Assembly (NCBI GenBank): GCA_947483545.1
Contig: CANKNP010000258.1
Coordinates: forward strand, 1 to 7,769
Length of the DNA: 7,769 bases
Direction: 5' to 3'
DNA from: Deltaproteobacteria bacterium
Lineage (GTDB): Bacteria > Myxococcota > UBA796 > SXON01
The position numbers and the translations under genes are program-made. The notes under the pieces were generated by a model. That model was not told the origin of the DNA. It saw nothing but the letters and a program-made list of their open reading frames with translations, and searched no databases. Positions 1 through 6,740 of this stretch are shown here, one piece after another. Numbering within the stretch: position 1 is the first letter of the stretch; each line of letters begins with the position of its first letter.

Positions 1-117
1 CTCGAGGAAGTTCCTGTTGTCGGGTTCAAGGCTCGCGAGACGCTCTCGAACTCGAAGGCTCCTTTCCAACAAGCCCCGCGCGCTTTTGGGGTCGGAGCCC
101 TCGTCGACCGAGCAACC
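1..117 (-). other. TPR-repeat coding fragment in a different frame from the zinc-ribbon gene
   Basis: On the minus strand, codons starting at 117 and ending exactly at base 1 encode 39 residues including SARGLLERSLRVRERL and ASLEPDNRNFLE. This matches the tetratricopeptide pattern of bacterial TPR proteins in which units read like 'A..LLE.SL.IRERLA.LEPDN..F'. The frame is shifted by one missing base (or two extra) relative to the upstream zinc-ribbon frame. It is probably the downstream part of the same gene, or of a related one joined by deletion, and continues beyond the window. The usual downstream 'DLSVSY' motif cannot be seen. Confidence 0.55.
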
Positions 118-1205
118 CGGTCCTCTACCCCCGCCCGAGAAACGTACGCCTCCGGAAAGTATTTGTTCCCGCGGACGAGGCCGAGCGTCTCGTCGGTTCG
201 CACCCGCGCCCATTCCGCGATGGTCCAGGGCGCCAAGTCGCTTCGGCTCGATCGCGGGTCGATTCGCTTCTGCTCCAAGAGCGCGTTCCACTCCGAGAGG
301 CCGGCCTTCTCTTTCGTCTGCACGCCCACGCCGATGTAGACCAGCTCGCGATCTCCGGGCTGGTAGAGGGTGAGCAGCGGGTCGGAGAGGCCGTCCACCG
401 TTCCGGCGCGGGCCCGAAGCAGCGGGTAGAGTGGCATCGCGCCTTCTGGTCCGACGATAGCGATGTCCGCGGTGTCGAGCGCCTCCCGAACGCCAACCGG
501 CGGCTCCCGCGGAGGGAAGCTACGGGCGAACCCCACGGTGCAGACGAACCCGCCTCCCGGTGCGGCGCGCCACGGTTGAAGGTCCCCCAGAACGGTGAGC
601 AACTCCAGCGCCTGAAGCAAGTGTGGCAGCATCTCGCGGACTTCGGGGTCGGTCACATCCTCGGTCGCGACACCGCCATGTGCGGCGTTCTTGTTGCGAA
701 AGCCGATGAGGCGCTCGTGCAGCGTGAGTTTGCCCACTCGGGTGGTATCCAACTGACGCGCGCCTTTGACGAGCGAGGGAGAGAACGGGCCCCCGGCGGA
801 GCGAGGCCGGAAGGGCTCGACCGGGTGGACCTCGGTCGCGAGCGCCCGCAGCGCGGTATACCAGTTGCCGGCGGTGCCACCGTAGACTTGTCGCACCTGG
901 CGGGCGGCCTTTTCACATTCCTCGGACCCTTGGAGAAAATCGGCCAGGAGCACGAGGCAAGCGTAGCGGAGGGCTGCTTCGTAGGTGAAGCACAGGTTGG
1001 TTCGGGCTTGGGTCGCGTTGGGGGCCGCGAGGGTGTGGTGCAACCCGTAGGCAATGGGAAACGGGAAACGTTCGAGCACCCGCTGCTCGATGGGGGCGCC
1101 GGTGGCGTAGCGGGCCGTGATCCGCGGGATCTTGGTGCCGCATTCCTCGCACACGTAGGCCTGGCGGCCTTCCAGCATTTCGGTGTGGCAGTCGGGGCAG
1201 TTCAT
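1..1205 (-). CDS. Zinc-ribbon / HEPN-like N-terminal module of a larger protein (partial, probably frameshifted near the left edge)
   Basis: The minus-strand reading frame opens at ATG 1205 and stays open to the window edge (401 codons), so the end is missing. Residues 3-22 hold a zinc ribbon (CPDC, 12 residues, CEEC). Residues about 65-210 are helix-rich and contain RNKNAAHG at 170-177, which fits the R-x4-6-H signature of HEPN-type RNase/RNA-binding domains. Residues about 245-310 (MPLYPLL, ELVYIGVGVQ) look like the small beta domain that often follows this module. Residues 348-366 (NKYFPEAYVSRAGVEDRVA) resemble the stretch that precedes a P-loop NTPase in large multidomain proteins. After about residue 362 the frame no longer looks like protein, while another minus frame gives a clean TPR sequence, so a frameshift or deletion is likely. 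The start is fixed by the zinc ribbon beginning at residue 3; no clear Shine-Dalgarno is seen. Family membership is judged from motifs only. A sensor or defence role is inference; the molecular function is unknown. Confidence 0.7.
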   Translation of the reverse strand, partial: MNCPDCHTEMLEGRQAYVCEECGTKIPRITARYATGAPIEQRVLERFPFPIAYGLHHTLAAPNATQARTNLCFTYEAALRYACLVLLADFLQGSEECEKAARQVRQVYGGTAGNWYTALRALATEVHPVEPFRPRSAGGPFSPSLVKGARQLDTTRVGKLTLHERLIGFRNKNAAHGGVATEDVTDPEVREMLPHLLQALELLTVLGDLQPWRAAPGGGFVCTVGFARSFPPREPPVGVREALDTADIAIVGPEGAMPLYPLLRARAGTVDGLSDPLLTLYQPGDRELVYIGVGVQTKEKAGLSEWNALLEQKRIDPRSSRSDLAPWTIAEWARVRTDETLGLVRGNKYFPEAYVSRAGVEDRVARSTRAPTPKARGACWKGAFEFESVSRALNPTTGTSS

Positions 1206-1229
1206 CGTGGGGTCCGGGGCACGGAGGGG

Positions 1230-1238
1230 AGGGTAGCA
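1230..1238 (-). promoter_or_regulatory. Possible extended -10 promoter element for the zinc-ribbon gene
   Basis: The minus strand reads TGCTACCCT from 1238 to 1230, an extended -10 (TG-n-TAnnnT) about 25 bases before the ATG at 1205. No good -35 is visible. It lies between the gene and the 52-bp repeat array. A sequence match only. Confidence 0.3.
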
Positions 1239-1283
1239 TGGGACCGGGGTGGGGGTGGAGAGGGTCGGGAGGTCGCGGCGAGC

Positions 1284-1500
1284 GTGGGCACCTCTGTCCG
1301 CGGGGCGGCCCGAGGCGTGGACCCTCGGCGCGAGGGTGGGCACCTCTGTCCGCGGGGCGGCCCGAGGTGGGGACCCTCGGCGCGAGGGTGGGCACCTCTG
1401 TCCGTTGGGCGGCACGAGGTGGGGACCCTCGGCGCGAGGGTGGGCACCTCTGTCCGCGGGGCGGTGCCGGGTGGGCACCTGTCTCCGCTGGGCGGGGCGC
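1284..1500. repeat. 52-bp direct-repeat array with internal hairpins (3 full and 2 partial units)
   Basis: Units start at 1284, 1336 and 1388 with an exact 52-bp spacing. Truncated units start at 1440 and 1471. All begin with GTGGGCACCT. Units 1 and 2 differ at two positions, units 2 and 3 at three. At each full-unit boundary lies a perfect 7-bp hairpin, ACCCTCG-GCG-CGAGGGT (1321-1337, 1373-1389, 1425-1441). In the second and third of these it is extended across a GGG/GGG internal loop by GGTG/CACC (1366-1396 for the second). Because 52 is not a multiple of 3, all frames stay open and produce long artificial reading frames. The array fills the gap between the end of pheT and the start of the zinc-ribbon gene, so it sits in the presumed upstream region of the latter. 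There are no variable spacers, so it is not CRISPR. Function unknown. Confidence 0.9.
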
Positions 1501-1508
1501 CCTCACAT

Positions 1509-1528
1509 AACTGAGCCCCTCAGAATTG
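1509..1528. repeat. 20-bp direct repeat with hairpin, copy downstream of pheT
   Basis: AACTGAGCCCCTCAGAATTG is identical to the copy at 3950-3969 and in the same orientation. Similarity continues for about 12 more bases (to 1540) with three mismatches. It contains a perfect inverted repeat CTGAG-CCC-CTCAG (1511-1523). It lies about 40 bases past the pheT stop codon. On the minus strand the hairpin is followed by TTATGT, so it could act as a weak terminator for pheT. It could equally be a mobile-element scar. Confidence 0.8.
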
Positions 1529-1567
1529 TTACATGCGATGCGGCGCGCGCGGATCTGGGGAGGTGGC

Positions 1568-3907
1568 TCAAACCTGAAACCCCGCCGATCCCAATGCCTC
1601 CCGGACGCGAAGCATCGAGCCGGCGGCCTCCTCGGCGGTCAACGAGCGATCGGTGGCGTTCCAGGTGATGCGCAAGGTGAGCCGCGCGCCGTCGGCCAGG
1701 GGGTAGACATCGACCACGTCGGCGGTGACCAGGCCGGGGATCGGCGGGACGGCGGCGAGCACGGCCTGGGCTTCGACCCGCGCGGGTACCGTCACGTTCA
1801 GGTCCAAGACCACGGAGGGGTGCCGGGCGGGGGGCGTGAACCGCACCGCCGGCGGACGGACGCCGAGCAATTGCTCCAGATCCGCCCAGAAGACCACCGG
1901 GGTCTCGCGCAGGCCGACGGCGCGAACCAGCCGGGGGTGAAGCTCCCCGACCGTGGCCCAACCCTGGCCCAGGCAGAGCGACCGGCCGGGGTGCAGCACG
2001 TCGCTGAGGGAAAAGTCTGGGGTGGAAGGCCGGGAGATTTCGACCCCGGCGCCCAACGCACGGCCCAGTTGGATCAGCACGTCGCGGACCTCCAGCAGGT
2101 CTCGGCCCAGGGCGAGCCCGGCGAGGTGCTGGCGTTCGTCGATGGCCCCGGCGGTGTCCACGCCGGGGATGCGGCGGTAGATCCTGCCGACCTCGAACAT
2201 CGCGAACTGGGTCAGCTCCTTGCGGTTCTGAACGCACGCGGCGAGCAAGGCGGGGAGCGCGGTGGTGCGGAAGGTCGTGAGGTCGGAGGCCAGGGGATTG
2301 ATGAGGTGGATGAGCCGCGCGGGATCCAGGCGAAACCGCTCGATCTCCTCGGCGCCGATCCATACGGGCAGGTAGACCTCGTCGAACCCCGCGGCCCTCA
2401 GAACCTGCCGGCTGGCTCGGGCGACCCGCACTGCGGCGGCGGGCTCAGGCGGGCGCAATGCGAGCAGAGGTGCTACGGAATTCACATGCTCATACCCGTG
2501 TAGTCGGCCGATCTCCTCGACGAGGTCCTGCGGGATCCGCAGGTCCGGCCGGGCCTCCGGCGCCATCGCGACATCCCCGTCCACCACCAATCCGCTCGCC
2601 GTCAACAGCCGGTCCATCTCGCCGTCGGCGATGTCCATCCCGAGGCGCTCCCGGATCCGGGCGCGGTCGTACGCGACGGGGATAGGGCCCGGCGTTGGCT
2701 CCCCCACCGCCGAGAGCGCGACGCACTGTGCCCCGCAAAGCTCGCGCATCAGCCCGGCGAACCGCTGCAGCGCGGGCAACACCGAGCCCACCGGCAGGCC
2801 CTTCTCAAACCGCAAGCTCGCCTCGGTCCGGAGCGACAGCCGGCGCGAGGCCCGCCGCACCGCCGCCATGTCGAACGCCGCCGACTCGACGATCAGCTCG
2901 GTGGTGGCTGCGTCAACCTCGCTGGAGGCGTCGCCCATCACCCCGGCGATGGCCACGGGGCGGCTGATCGCGTCCGTGCCATCACACACCAGCAGGCACT
3001 CGTCCGTCAGCGTGCGCGCGACCCCGTCCAGGGTCGTCAGCACCTCGCCGGGGGCCGCCATCCTCAGCACGATGGCATCGCCAAGGACCCGCGCGGCGTC
3101 GAACGTGTGCAGGGGCTGGCCCAGCTCCAGCATGACGAGGTTGGCCGCATCCACGACATTGTTGAGCGCACGCATGCCAAAGCCGCGTACGGCGTTCTGC
3201 AACCACTGGGGGGAGGGTGCGACGACCACCCCGTGCATGCTCAACCCCGCGTAGCGCCGGGCTCGCGGGGACTCCAGACGGATCTGGAGGGGTAAAGCGG
3301 GGAGTTCGCCGAGCGCCGGGCCCTCGGGCAGCCGCACAGGGAAACCCCAGATAGCACCCACATCCTTCGCTACGCCCGACAGGGAGAACAGGTCTGGGCG
3401 GTTTGGCTCCAGATCGAACTCGAAGATCACCTCGGCGCCGCCCAGCGCGAGCCAGGGATCCGCGGTGATCTCGGTCTCCGGCGCGAAGTAGAGCGGGCGC
3501 GCGGTGTCTTTGCCCACACCAAGCTGGGCTTCCGATATCAGCACCCCGTCGCTCTCCATGCCGCCCACACGCCGTGGTTCGATCCGCGTGCCGTCCGGCA
3601 CACGCCCCCCGGCCATCACCGCGGCCGCGCGCATCCCGGTGGTGAACCCGAACTTGTCGTCCACGACGATCGCTGCGCCCCCTACCGTCCGCCAGCGTGT
3701 GAACCCCTCGCGCCGCTCCAGGGCCTCGACGGCCTCGACGATCCGCACGTCCGCGAAGCGTTCGCGTTCCGGATGCCGGTGAATGTGCTCGACTTCGCTC
3801 ACCCGCGCGTTCAGCACCCGCGCAAATTCGGCCACGGGGATCGCGGCGAGCCGCGCCTGGTCGGCATCATCGAAGCAACGCATCAACTGGGAGAGGGGGA
3901 TCCGCAT
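1568..3907 (-). CDS. pheT: Phenylalanine--tRNA ligase beta subunit
   Basis: This is the beta subunit of the cytoplasmic (alpha-beta)2 enzyme that attaches phenylalanine to tRNA-Phe; the beta chain carries tRNA-binding and editing domains. The 779-aa length is close to the E. coli protein. Domains in order: N-terminal fold (MRIPLSQLMRCF, 1-40); a divergent tRNA-binding OB-like region (about 40-155) ending in GGMESDGVLISEAQLGV; B3/B4 editing domain (about 160-400) with EPNRPDLFSLSGVAKDVGAI, NNVVDAANLVMLELGQPLHTFD split across 249-270, VAIAGVMG and SLRTEASLRFEKG; B5 domain (about 408-475) ending in DLVEEIGRLHGYEHV; catalytic-like core (about 485-680) with NPLASDLTTFRTTALPALL; and the C-terminal FDX-ACB anticodon-binding domain (about 690-779), RHPSVVLDLNVTV to DRSLTAEEA. 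Start ATG 3907 fits the family N-terminus; the Shine-Dalgarno is weak. Unusually, no pheS lies immediately upstream (beyond 3907 on this strand), whereas pheS-pheT is the common order. The N-terminal OB region lacks the usual 'CGAPN' type motif. Confidence 0.97.
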   Translation of the reverse strand: MRIPLSQLMRCFDDADQARLAAIPVAEFARVLNARVSEVEHIHRHPERERFADVRIVEAVEALERREGFTRWRTVGGAAIVVDDKFGFTTGMRAAAVMAGGRVPDGTRIEPRRVGGMESDGVLISEAQLGVGKDTARPLYFAPETEITADPWLALGGAEVIFEFDLEPNRPDLFSLSGVAKDVGAIWGFPVRLPEGPALGELPALPLQIRLESPRARRYAGLSMHGVVVAPSPQWLQNAVRGFGMRALNNVVDAANLVMLELGQPLHTFDAARVLGDAIVLRMAAPGEVLTTLDGVARTLTDECLLVCDGTDAISRPVAIAGVMGDASSEVDAATTELIVESAAFDMAAVRRASRRLSLRTEASLRFEKGLPVGSVLPALQRFAGLMRELCGAQCVALSAVGEPTPGPIPVAYDRARIRERLGMDIADGEMDRLLTASGLVVDGDVAMAPEARPDLRIPQDLVEEIGRLHGYEHVNSVAPLLALRPPEPAAAVRVARASRQVLRAAGFDEVYLPVWIGAEEIERFRLDPARLIHLINPLASDLTTFRTTALPALLAACVQNRKELTQFAMFEVGRIYRRIPGVDTAGAIDERQHLAGLALGRDLLEVRDVLIQLGRALGAGVEISRPSTPDFSLSDVLHPGRSLCLGQGWATVGELHPRLVRAVGLRETPVVFWADLEQLLGVRPPAVRFTPPARHPSVVLDLNVTVPARVEAQAVLAAVPPIPGLVTADVVDVYPLADGARLTLRITWNATDRSLTAEEAAGSMLRVREALGSAGFQV

Positions 3908-3942
3908 CGGGGGCGGCTATCCATCCCCGGGACCGCCGCCAT

Positions 3943-3964
3943 AGAACAAAACTGAGCCCCTCAG
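3943..3964 (-). terminator. Short stem-loop with T-rich tail upstream of pheT
   Basis: On the minus strand CTGAG-GGG-CTCAG (3964-3952) is followed directly by TTTTGTTCT (3951-3943), the shape of a small intrinsic terminator. The 5-bp stem is short, so strength is doubtful. It would end transcripts coming from the right, leaving pheT to start from its own promoter in the 36 bases before its ATG or to be read through. It is part of the direct repeat at 3950-3969. Confidence 0.35.
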
Positions 3965-3969
3965 AATTG
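3950..3969. repeat. 20-bp direct repeat with hairpin, copy upstream of pheT
   Basis: Identical over 20 bases to 1509-1528 and in the same orientation, with imperfect similarity continuing to about 3981. The two copies bracket pheT, each about 40 bases from one end of the gene. The same-direction arrangement argues against a single element with terminal inverted repeats containing pheT. Confidence 0.8.
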
Positions 3970-4024
3970 GTAGATGCGGTGAGCTTGGCGCTGGCGGGCT
4001 CGGGGCCATCGGCTGGGACGGAGA

Positions 4025-4275
4025 TCAGGGAGCCGCGCCCGCAACGACATAGATCACGCCCACACGGGAGCCGCCCTCCTCCCCATTTGCCGAGTAGGCG
4101 GCCCCAGGCGCCGCGATCCAGGCACCGCGTTGGTGAACGCCCTGCGTCGCGAGACCACCGTGAGCGGGGCGGTGTCCATGGGGCAAGGCGAGCCCTTCCA
4201 CACCGTCATCCAGACCGCCCGCGTGCTCCGACCTGGCAGGCGGTCGCATCGCCAAGGAGAACATCACCGCACGAG
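4025..4275 (-). pseudogene. Possible decayed FG-GAP-like C-terminal remnant
   Basis: One minus-strand frame ending in TGA at 4025-4027 encodes DDGVEGLALPHG, then AWIAAPGAAYSANGEEGG and SRVGVIYVVAGAAP. The last 30 residues resemble an FG-GAP (integrin-type beta-propeller) repeat: hydrophobic-x-APG, Gly-rich turn, then GxIYVVxG. The frame upstream of about 4250 is Pro/Arg-rich and does not look like protein, and no convincing start or ribosome binding site is seen. Third-position GC in the competing minus frame is similar, so coding bias does not decide. If real, it is only a fragment of an exported repeat protein whose transcript would end at the hairpin at 3943-3964. Confidence 0.2.
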
Positions 4276-4454
4276 TATGCGACCATCGCGCGCGACCGGG
4301 TGTGGCATGTTGGCAGGGAGGCGGATGGGGGAAGGGGGGGGCGGCGACGTAGACTGGCGGGCTGCCGCCGCGAGCGTCGTGGTCGGGAGCGGGCCGTCTG
4401 CCGCCCGTGCAAATCGGCGGGATTCCAGTACCCCCCGCACTGACGCTCACGCCG

Positions 4455-4463
4455 TGCTAAACC
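4455..4463 (+). promoter_or_regulatory. Possible extended -10 element for the lipoprotein gene
   Basis: TGCTAAACC lies 23-31 bases before the ATG at 4486 and shares TGCTA with the candidate element before the zinc-ribbon gene (1238-1230). The hexamer's last base is C rather than T and no -35 is obvious. Weak. Confidence 0.2.
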
Positions 4464-4567
4464 GGAGAACCTCCACGGGCCAACCATGCAGCTTCTACGT
4501 TCCGTTGTCGCCCCAAGCCTCCTGTCCCTGCTCGCCCTGTCCATGGCGACGAGCTGCACGCCTCCCG

Positions 4568-5181
4568 GGGCTGGCGATCCCGGCCAGCGCGACCCTGCGG
4601 ACGTTGAACCTGCCGACCCTCGTGCTCTACGACGTGGACGGCGATCTGCGCACCGACGACGATCAGGTCATCGTCACCTCGTCGGTGGTCTTCGGGACAT
4701 CGCTGGATCTCGCGATGAGCTTGGACGGCGCCACCATCGACACCTTCGAGCTCGTCGGTGAAGCGAGCGTGACCTCTACGACGACCTTGGCCGCCAGCTT
4801 GCCATCCCTCTCGATGGAGGAAGAGCAGGATCTCGCGACCTACGAATTCTCGAATGTGGTCGTTTGGGTTGGCTATCTCCCGGTTGTCCTCGTGCCCGAG
4901 GCCACGGTGTACATCGGGGCGAGCGCGAGCGTCGAAGTGGGGATGAGCCTGGAGGAGACGGCATCCATCAACGCTTCGGCCAACCTCTCGTATGCGAACG
5001 GCGCGTGGACGACCTCCGCAGAGCTGACCCACGACGAGAGCGCCCTGCTCACGCCGCACCTCTCAGGCGACGTGCGCGCTTGGGTGGGCGTCCGCACGGA
5101 TCTTCTGCTCTACGGCGTCGCGGGGCCCCAGTTGGATCCGCGCGTCTTCGGGCACGGCCAGGCCGCCACCGACACCGACCC
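4568..5181 (+). other. Unrecognised exported N-terminal domain of the lipoprotein gene
   Basis: The frame starting at 4568 encodes about 200 residues rich in Ser, Thr, Val and Ala with alternating hydrophobic residues, consistent with an all-beta exported domain: VIVTSSVVFGTSLDLAMS, then VVVWVGYLPVVLVPEATVY, then ASASVEVGMSLEETASINAS. The fold appears to continue into LEISAGFQLDAGVNLDI after the second frameshift. I cannot name the domain. The good coding quality through both shift points argues that the gene was one unit until recently. Confidence 0.6.
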
Positions 5182-5322
5182 GTGCTGGAGATCTCCGCGG
5201 GCTTCCAACTTGACGCAGGCGTGAACCTCGACATCATCGATCCCGACTGGAGTGATGCCGCGAGCTGGAACCTGATCGACGAGGAGATCCCGCTCATGAC
5301 GTCGCCGGAGACCGTCGAAACC

Positions 5323-5931
5323 TGGTACCTCGACGATGATGCCGACAGCTACGGCGCAGACGGGTTCGGCGTGCTCACCTGCTGGGGCGAGGACGGCTGG
5401 ACGATCACTGCGGGTGACTGCGACGACGCGGATCCTGGGGTCAGCCCCGCGGCGGAGGAGGTCTGCAACGACACCGACGATGATTGTGACACACGGGTAG
5501 ACGACGACGACGACGATGTGATCGACCCCTTCGGTTGGTACCCCGACTTGGACGGCGATGGCTATGTGACCGGGTCCGACGTGGTGTTCGCGTGTGACGA
5601 CCCGGGCGGCTACCTCGACCTGCCGATGGGGTTCGATTGCGACGACACGGATTCGGCGGTGAATGAGGACGCCGCGGAGGTCTGCCACGATTCGGTGGAC
5701 AACGACTGCGACGTTGCCGTCGACATCGACGACGCCGACTGTGCGCTTGAGGACTGCTCCAACGGGGTCGATGACGATGGCGACGGGGATGTGGATTGTG
5801 ACGACGGGGACTGCGCGACCAGTGCTTCGTGCGTGACGGCGGAGGTTTGCGATGACGCGGTGGACAACCATGGGGATGGGGACGTGGATTGTGACGATGG
5901 GGATTGCGTTTCGGACGCGGTCTGCACCTCG
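5323..5931 (+). other. MopE-type Asp/Cys (putative metal-binding) repeats
   Basis: Recurring motifs in the frame of the lipoprotein gene are YLDDDADSYGADG, GDCDDADPG..EEVCNDTDDDCD, YPDLDGDGYV, DCDDTDSAVNEDAAEVC, NDCD, CSNGVDDDGDGDVDCDDGDC and EVCDDAVDN-DGDVDCDDGDC-type units. This pattern is typical of the 'putative metal-binding' repeats named after the copper-binding protein MopE, common in secreted myxobacterial proteins. Dense Asp suggests calcium or another divalent metal; metal identity is inference. The DNA is low-complexity (GAC/GAT runs at 5502-5520), which creates a long artificial Val/Ile/Arg/His-rich frame on the other strand. Confidence 0.85.
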
Positions 5932-5940
5932 GTTGGCGTG

Positions 5941-6543
5941 GACTACACGACGGTGTACGGCAGCGAGATGATCGCGATCCCGGCGGGCAGCTTCACGATG
6001 GGTGGTGGGGCCGGGGATCCGGACGACGACTACATCGACCACGACGTGACGCTGACCCACGACTTCTGGATCGGGCAGACGGAGATCACGCGGGGGCAGT
6101 GGGAGTCGTGGAGCGGAGGATCGGGGTGGGTCTACGAATCCGAGAGCTATGGCTACCCCTGCACAACCACGACCACGACCGCGGACTGCCCGGCGGACAG
6201 CGTGTCCTGGGAAGACGTGGCGATGTACGCGAACGCGCTTTCGACCGCCGAGGGGTTGGCCGAGTGCTATCTGTCGGACGGTTCGGATCTCGCGGCGGCG
6301 TACCTGACAGACCCCTATGCTTGCCCCGGGTATCGGATGCCTACCGAGGCGGAGTGGGAGTACGCGGCTCGGGCCGGTGAGGATAGGACGTATTCGGGGT
6401 CGGATACCTCTACGGACGTGGCGTGGACGGCCGAGAATGCGTACGACGTTGGGACTTACGCCCACGAGGTCGCGACGCTGGCGCCGAACGCCTGGGGCCT
6501 GTACGACATGACCGGGAACGTGCGGGAGTGGAACAACGACTGG
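5941..6543 (+). other. FGE-sulfatase (SUMF1-like) domain, C-terminally truncated
   Basis: Motifs in order: EMIAIPAGSFTMGGG (from 5965), HDVTLTHDFWIGQTEITRGQWE, CPADSVSWEDVAMYANALS, GYRMPTEAEWEYAARAG (about 6331-6379) and NAWGLYDMTGNVREWNNDW (6487-6543). These match formylglycine-generating-enzyme-like domains, a superfamily that includes sulfatase-activating enzymes but also many non-catalytic carbohydrate- or partner-binding proteins. The roughly 50-70 C-terminal residues expected after 'GNVxEWxxDW' are replaced by repeat DNA, removing the part that in true FGEs carries active-site residues. The remaining domain is probably unstable or inactive. Confidence 0.9.
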
Positions 6544-6740
6544 GGTCAGTGGCGGTCACCACCCCCGACGATGTCGCCCCTCGCGTCATCGTTGGGGTCA
6601 GTGGCGGTCACCACCCCCAAGGATGTCGCCCCCCGCGTCATCGTTGGCCGCGGTGGCGGTCACCACCCCCGAGGATGTCGCCCATCCCCGAGGACGTCGT
6701 CGTCGTTGGGTGCCGTGGCGCTCACCTCGTGTTGGCCAGG
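6542..6740. repeat. 52-bp REP-like hairpin repeat array (left side of element)
   Basis: Copies start at 6542, 6594 and 6646 (52-bp period). The third is stretched by 10 bases, and a fourth, degenerate copy starts at 6708. Core: GTGGCGGTCACCACCCCC, then a GATGTCGCCC stretch and GCGTCATCGTTGGGG. Copy 2 folds into a long hairpin: CATCGTTGGGG (6587-6597) pairs with CCCCAAGGATG (6615-6625) at 10 of 11 positions, with an inner GTGG/CCAC stem (6601-6604 / 6611-6614). The array starts inside the FGE domain codons. A further copy lies at 7645-7685, beyond the transposase-like gene. Confidence 0.9.

Larger units (their letters stand above)
3908..4485. other. Gap between divergent pheT and the lipoprotein gene
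   Basis: About 580 bases with no confident gene. It holds the hairpin direct repeat (3950-3969), the weak FG-GAP-like remnant (4025-4275, minus), a G-rich run at 4333-4341, and the presumed upstream region of the plus-strand lipoprotein gene. The plus frame open from 4130 to 4485 is not supported: its residues are Arg/Pro/Gly-rich, with no domain and no ribosome binding site. Confidence 0.5.

Noticed and set aside
20..36. tRNA-like GGTTCAA sequence
   Set aside because: No cloverleaf around it; it is the complement of LEPDN codons in the TPR fragment.
1284..1500. CRISPR array
   Set aside because: The whole 52-bp unit repeats with no variable spacers.
913..1506. Minus-strand Pro/Arg-rich frames through the 52-bp array (also 1202-1447)
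   Set aside because: The array period is not a multiple of 3 and lacks stops in these frames, so the long open frames are a by-product.
576..1514. Plus-strand 312-aa open frame
   Set aside because: It runs opposite the zinc-ribbon gene and through the 52-bp array; its C-terminal half is repeat translation (GHLCPRGG-type) with no domain.
1526..2503. Plus-strand 325-aa frame and minus-strand 1503-2363 frame
   Set aside because: Shadows of pheT, whose family motifs are continuous in the 1568-3907 minus frame.
4130..4567. Upstream part of the plus frame that continues into the lipoprotein gene
   Set aside because: Before about 4568 this frame is Arg/Pro-rich; the real N-terminus is the signal peptide at 4486 in the other frame.
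5110..6465. Minus-strand 451-aa open frame
   Set aside because: It is the complement of Asp-rich MopE and FGE codons (GAC/GAT read as Val/Ile), giving a Val/Arg/His-rich sequence with no domain.
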